Positions 61,190 through 64,000 of a stretch of DNA of 64,000 nt are shown in pieces. A program made the translations under genes and the position numbers. How positions within the stretch are numbered: position 1 is the stretch's first letter; every line of letters begins with the position of its first letter. The notes beneath the pieces were generated by a model that was not told the origin of the DNA, did not search any database, and worked only from the letters and a program-made list of their open reading frames with translations. The DNA is from Avichristensenella sp031550535 (GTDB taxonomy: Bacteria; Bacillota; Clostridia; Christensenellales; Aristaeellaceae), in NCBI GenBank assembly GCA_031550535.1, contig JAVBOM010000018.1, positions 62,001-126,000 of the forward strand, in the 5' to 3' direction.

Positions 61190-61655
61190 CCGGCGGAAGC
61201 GTGCTCATAAGATTGCGAAACGCCTTCATCATGTTCTGCGGCTTCATTTCCGACGCCACGTTCAGCCGCATGCCACCGTCTTCCTGTTTCACAACCTGTA
61301 TTCTGATAATTGTGCGCAGATCATTCGGATGCAGCTCGTTCTTTCGCCGCTTGAGCTGCTCAATCAAATCCCTGTGCCCGGAACGGTCGTCGCGGGTGCC
61401 AGATAAGTAATCGTGGCTGGAATAGTCGTCGACGCTGTCCACGCAGGCGTTCCACGCGATCGACGCGCAATCGGCGAGCAGAACGAGATCCATTTCGCCG
61501 ATCCACGGGTCCATGATGTCCAGCAATTTCGCGGACATCTTCATTTCATCCGGCAGGTCGTCTCCGTTCGTCACATCGGAGCCCGACTGGCTAAGCAGCT
61601 CGCTCAGCGAGGACGGCGTCCTGCCCCGCTGTGCCCTCTTCTTCCGATTCGCCAT
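61170..61655 (-). CDS. Hypothetical protein upstream of kamB
   Basis: The 161-residue protein is not recognised. It is soluble, acidic and Ser/Asp-rich at the N-terminus (SLSELLSQSGSDVTNGDDLPDE), with a central segment LVLLADCASIAWNACVDSVDDY and a basic stretch EQLKRRKNELHPNDLRTIIRI. It overlaps kamB by 20 bases and looks cotranscribed with kamBC, so a link to the aminomutase is possible but not shown. A GAGAGGG site lies before the start. Confidence 0.7.
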   Translation of the reverse strand: MANRKKRAQRGRTPSSLSELLSQSGSDVTNGDDLPDEMKMSAKLLDIMDPWIGEMDLVLLADCASIAWNACVDSVDDYSSHDYLSGTRDDRSGHRDLIEQLKRRKNELHPNDLRTIIRIQVVKQEDGGMRLNVASEMKPQNMMKAFRNLMSTLPPDEDDGE

Positions 61656-61833
61656 CTATAATCATACCCTCTCGTCGCATAATCCCCTTCGCAGGCATCT
61701 TCATTCTACACGCTGACCAGCTTTCGTTCAATACCCCGGGCGCAGTTCAGCAGGGGTATGCCGCGCTGAAAATGCCCCCGCGAAAAGCAAAGCGCCCGGG
61801 CCAAAACCGGCCCGGGCGCTCCGCCTGCACCCT

Positions 61834-62598
61834 CTACAGCTTATCTGCCCACGCGCACACGGCATCCCGCAGGAACGCCGCGCAGCCGGGCACCTCGGTA
61901 TCGTAATACGCGGTAAAACGCGCGTCGTCCACGTACATCTGCGCCAGGCCCTTGTGCGCGTCCTTGTTGTACTCCGGCCACGTGTGGGCCAGCCACCCCT
62001 TATGCAGCAGCGCCACCTCCCGCCCGGCCTCGCCGTCCGGTGCCGCGCCGCCCGTGACCGCCTTCGCCAGCTTTGCGAGAATGTCCGCCGCCAGCGCCTG
62101 CATGGCGTCGTATTGTTCCTTCGTCATGTTCATCATCTTGGTGTTGCTCCGGTCCACGGTGTCGTTGCCGTACTTTTCGCGCACTTCCTTGCCGTACTTG
62201 CGCTCGTTCTCCGCCACAAGCTCCTGCTTGAAGCCCTCGAATTTCTCCTTGTCCTGCATGGGATTGCCTCCTTCTTGGCTTTCAATTGTCTTTTTCACGG
62301 TGTCAATCAGCCGGTCCACCTGCGCCCGTTTTTCCTCCAGCGCGGCTAAATGGGCCCTCAGCGCCGCGATGCGGTCAAACGCCGGGCTGCCGAGCACCTC
62401 GCCAATGGCGGACAGCTCCAGCCCGAGCTCCCGATAGAACAGGATCTGCTGCAAGGCGTCCACCTCGCGCCCGCCGTACACGCGGTACCCGGACGCGCTG
62501 ATCCTGGCGGGCTTCAACAGCCCGATCTCGTCGTAAAAGCGCAGCGTGCGCGCGCTGACGCCCGCCAACCTGGCCAGCTTTTGGACGGTGTATTCCAC
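61834..62598 (-). CDS. MerR-family regulator with TipAS antibiotic-recognition domain
   Basis: The 254-residue protein is of the Mta/TipAL type: an N-terminal MerR winged helix (YTVQKLARLAGVSARTLRFYDEIGLLKPARI), a long coiled coil (about 75-115) and a C-terminal TipAS globin-like domain (LLHKGWLAHTWPEYNKDAHKGLAQMYVDD) that binds peptide antibiotics such as thiopeptides in related proteins. The start is GTG at 62598 with GGGAGGTG. Its own promoter has the MerR-type long spacer, so it activates itself. No efflux gene is adjacent. Confidence 0.93.
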   Translation of the reverse strand: MEYTVQKLARLAGVSARTLRFYDEIGLLKPARISASGYRVYGGREVDALQQILFYRELGLELSAIGEVLGSPAFDRIAALRAHLAALEEKRAQVDRLIDTVKKTIESQEGGNPMQDKEKFEGFKQELVAENERKYGKEVREKYGNDTVDRSNTKMMNMTKEQYDAMQALAADILAKLAKAVTGGAAPDGEAGREVALLHKGWLAHTWPEYNKDAHKGLAQMYVDDARFTAYYDTEVPGCAAFLRDAVCAWADKL

Positions 62599-62623
62599 GC
62601 GCTCACCTCCCTTTCACGCTATG

Positions 62624-62654
62624 ATCATAAACCTTGACGTTACGTAAATGTCAA
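62624..62654 (-). promoter_or_regulatory. MerR-type promoter with operator in the spacer
   Basis: On the minus strand: -35 TTGACA (62654-62649), 19-base spacer, -10 TATGAT (62629-62624). The palindrome CTTGAC...GTCAAG (62633-62655) covers the -35 and spacer. The over-long spacer with a dyad is the mark of promoters activated by MerR-family proteins. Confidence 0.9.
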
Positions 62655-62681
62655 GTACTTTTTTTTCGGAAAATCTTCGCC

Positions 62682-62710
62682 TTGTGCCGCATGATATCGT
62701 GCACTATACT
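62682..62710 (+). promoter_or_regulatory. Promoter of the secreted-protein pair
   Basis: -35 TTGTGC, 17 bases, -10 TATACT, 60 bases before the start codon at 62771. Confidence 0.7.
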
Positions 62711-62770
62711 GGATACGGCATTTGCGCAGCCACAAAAATGGCGCTTCTACAAAAGAAAGGGGAAAAACAC

Positions 62771-63568
62771 ATGCAAAAGCAGTGGGGAAAAAACCGCGCG
62801 CATCGCGCCATCGCTTTGGCGGTCGCCGCCGTGCTCACGCTGGGCCTCTGCGCGGGCATGCCGGGCGGCGTGGCCATGGCCGCGTACGAGGGGCCGGGCG
62901 AACAGGCGCCGGAGGACGCCGCGCAGGCGTTCCTTATCGCCATGCGCGACGAGGATGTACAGGGGGCCATCGCGGCGTTCGCGATCGAGCGCTATATGGC
63001 ACAGTATGACCTGGAACAAGCGCTGCAAACGTATATGGTCTATCCGGCATCGAAGGATGGTCTCTTCCCGGCCACCACACCCATGCTGGCCGCCTTTGGC
63101 GTGGAGCTTCGGCACACGCAGGTCGTCGATGAGATCATCGGCCTGTTCACCCTCTTTCACGCGTATGACCAGATGGAAAACGGGGGTGCGTTCACCGGCG
63201 GCTATGTCACCTTCAAGGGCGACGACATGAACGCGCAGATCACCGCCTTCGCCGACGCCTTTGCCGCCAGCGTGGCGAAGCTGAAAACCATCGAGGTCAC
63301 GGGCTTTGTTCCCCCGGAAACGCTGTCCGAGGTATACGGCAGCGCGCGCAACCTGGAAAACATGGCGCGCATCGGAAAAGCGCGCGGTGCGGAGGAATAT
63401 CGCAGCGTGGTGGCGCGCTTCACGATCGCGGGCGAGCCGTTCCTGCTACTCTGCGATGTGGCGCGGTACGGCGACGCGTGGTACATGGTCACAACGCACG
63501 GCAACATCGGTTCGCTGCTGGGGGTTGGCGCGCAGATCGGCGCTGTGCCGGAAAGCGCGTTCCAATAA
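62771..63568 (+). CDS. Secreted protein of unknown function, paralogue 1
   Basis: The 265-residue protein has a signal peptide (about 1-37, ending AMA) and a mature part starting AYEGPGEQAPEDAAQAFLIAMRDED. The repeated AFL..M.DEDVQGAIAAFAIERY pattern is reminiscent of NTF2-like or low-specificity lipid/solute-binding folds, but I do not recognise the family. The C-terminal YRSVVARFTIAGEPFLLLCDVARYGDAWYMVTTHG ends in a beta-rich segment. A paralogue follows 18 bases downstream. Confidence 0.8.
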   Translation: MQKQWGKNRAHRAIALAVAAVLTLGLCAGMPGGVAMAAYEGPGEQAPEDAAQAFLIAMRDEDVQGAIAAFAIERYMAQYDLEQALQTYMVYPASKDGLFPATTPMLAAFGVELRHTQVVDEIIGLFTLFHAYDQMENGGAFTGGYVTFKGDDMNAQITAFADAFAASVAKLKTIEVTGFVPPETLSEVYGSARNLENMARIGKARGAEEYRSVVARFTIAGEPFLLLCDVARYGDAWYMVTTHGNIGSLLGVGAQIGAVPESAFQ

Positions 63569-63586
63569 CCTGAGGGGGGAACCTAT

Positions 63587-64000
63587 ATGAAACAGAGTAC
63601 CCAGGACAGGCGCGCCACGCTTCCCGCCCGCCGCATTATGGCGATGCTGCTCGCGGCATCCCTGGCGTTTGGTTGCGCGCTGTGCGGCGCGGCCCCCATC
63701 GCAGGCGCGGCGGAGGTAGGGATTTCTGGCGAAATCCCCTTATGGCGCCCGATTGTTCCAATCAGCGCCGCCGTCTACGAAGGTCCGGGCGCGGCGACGG
63801 CCGAGGACGCCGTGCGGCTGTATTTTCAAGGGGTGCGGGAGGAGAACCTGTCAAAGATGCTCAGCGCGTTCGCGGTGGAGACGTATGCCGCGAACTACAG
63901 CCTGGAGGCTTATCTGGAGCGGATGGGGGCCTATTTGCCCAGCATGACGACCCAATTGCCACAAACGAACCCGCTGTTTGACGCAATAAACGTGGAGACC
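63587..64000 (+). CDS. Secreted protein of unknown function, paralogue 2 (partial), with family A insertion
   Basis: 138 codons to the window edge. It has a signal peptide (MKQSTQDRRATLPARRIMAM... CGAAPIAGAA) and then the paralogue motif VYEGPGAATAEDAVRLYFQGVREENLSKML. Between them are 20 extra residues, EVGISGEIPLWRPIVPISAA, encoded by a family A copy. Comparison with the upstream paralogue (AMA directly joined to AYEGPG) shows an exact in-frame insertion of 60 bases next to the signal-peptide cleavage site. The start has GAGGGGGG. Confidence 0.85.
   Translation, partial: MKQSTQDRRATLPARRIMAMLLAASLAFGCALCGAAPIAGAAEVGISGEIPLWRPIVPISAAVYEGPGAATAEDAVRLYFQGVREENLSKMLSAFAVETYAANYSLEAYLERMGAYLPSMTTQLPQTNPLFDAINVET
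63714..63772 (+). repeat. Family A repeat inside the secreted-protein gene
   Basis: Full 59 bp copy with intact stems, read in a frame different from those of addB/GH105 and kamE. Confidence 0.93.

Noticed and set aside
564..63568. Long antisense open frames over addB, GH65, the AraC regulator, kamA, kamC and others
   Set aside because: They are shadows caused by high GC and codon bias, with low-complexity Arg/His/Ala-rich products.
2342..63772. Family A copies as ordinary terminators
   Set aside because: Copies occur inside open frames and in leaders, have no T-run, and keep a two-hairpin layout unlike terminators.

Overview
The window looks like a chromosomal piece of a GC-rich anaerobic Clostridia-type Firmicute, probably an uncultured gut lineage near Christensenellales (inference). 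The support is strong AGGAGG ribosome sites, sigma-A promoters (TTGACA/TATACT), LplB/YtcP-type sugar transporters, a DUF951 gene, AddB and a complete lysine-fermentation locus. I saw no rRNA, tRNA, prophage, insertion sequence or CRISPR array.

Layout. 0-4 kb: the tail of an ABC exporter and addB. 4.3-8.8 kb: maltose phosphorylase, beta-phosphoglucomutase, an HD hydrolase and a radical-SAM activase. 8.9-11.8 kb: a secreted SH3/peptidoglycan-binding protein and two signal peptidases I flanking a DUF951 gene. 12-22.4 kb: one minus-strand sugar operon (binding protein, membrane AraC regulator, two permeases, QueG-like Fe-S protein, large glycosidase-like protein, enolase-superfamily dehydratase). 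22.5 kb: a Nim-like flavoprotein. 23.4-34.1 kb: a pectin/rhamnogalacturonan locus (GH105, GH28, TogMNB-like ABC transporter, AraC regulator, divergent secreted GH106). 34.2-42.1 kb: sugar oxidoreductase, Lrp regulator, sugar isomerase, a further ABC operon and a ROK repressor. 42.1-48.2 kb: IclR regulator divergent from a glyoxylate-carboligase-like enzyme, a TIM-barrel isomerase and two 2-hydroxyacid dehydrogenases, a plausible glyoxylate-to-glycerate route. 48.2-48.9 kb: a broken streptothricin-acetyltransferase-like gene. 49-61.7 kb: lysine fermentation (kamB, kamC, then kal, kce, kdd, kamA, kamD, kamE, crt, hbd and a MalY-type lyase). 61.8-64 kb: a MerR/TipAS regulator and two paralogous secreted proteins.

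Two things stand out. First, a 58-59 bp double-hairpin repeat (called family A here) occurs about 17 times. It lies between genes but also inside coding sequence: in frame within addB, the GH105 gene and the last secreted protein; as a C-terminal extension of kamE; and with a stop codon inside the acetyltransferase gene. All genic copies share one orientation, the one with open frames, as in Rickettsia palindromic elements. Second, the 5' leader of the lysine-degradation operon holds a lysine riboswitch with P1-P5. The 3' strand of its P1 helix is part of the 5' arm of a strong terminator, so lysine binding should prevent termination: an ON switch for a catabolic operon.

Three further repeat families (B, C, D) lie in intergenic regions. 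Starts were chosen from ribosome-binding sites; many open frames extend upstream of the real starts because of the high GC content.
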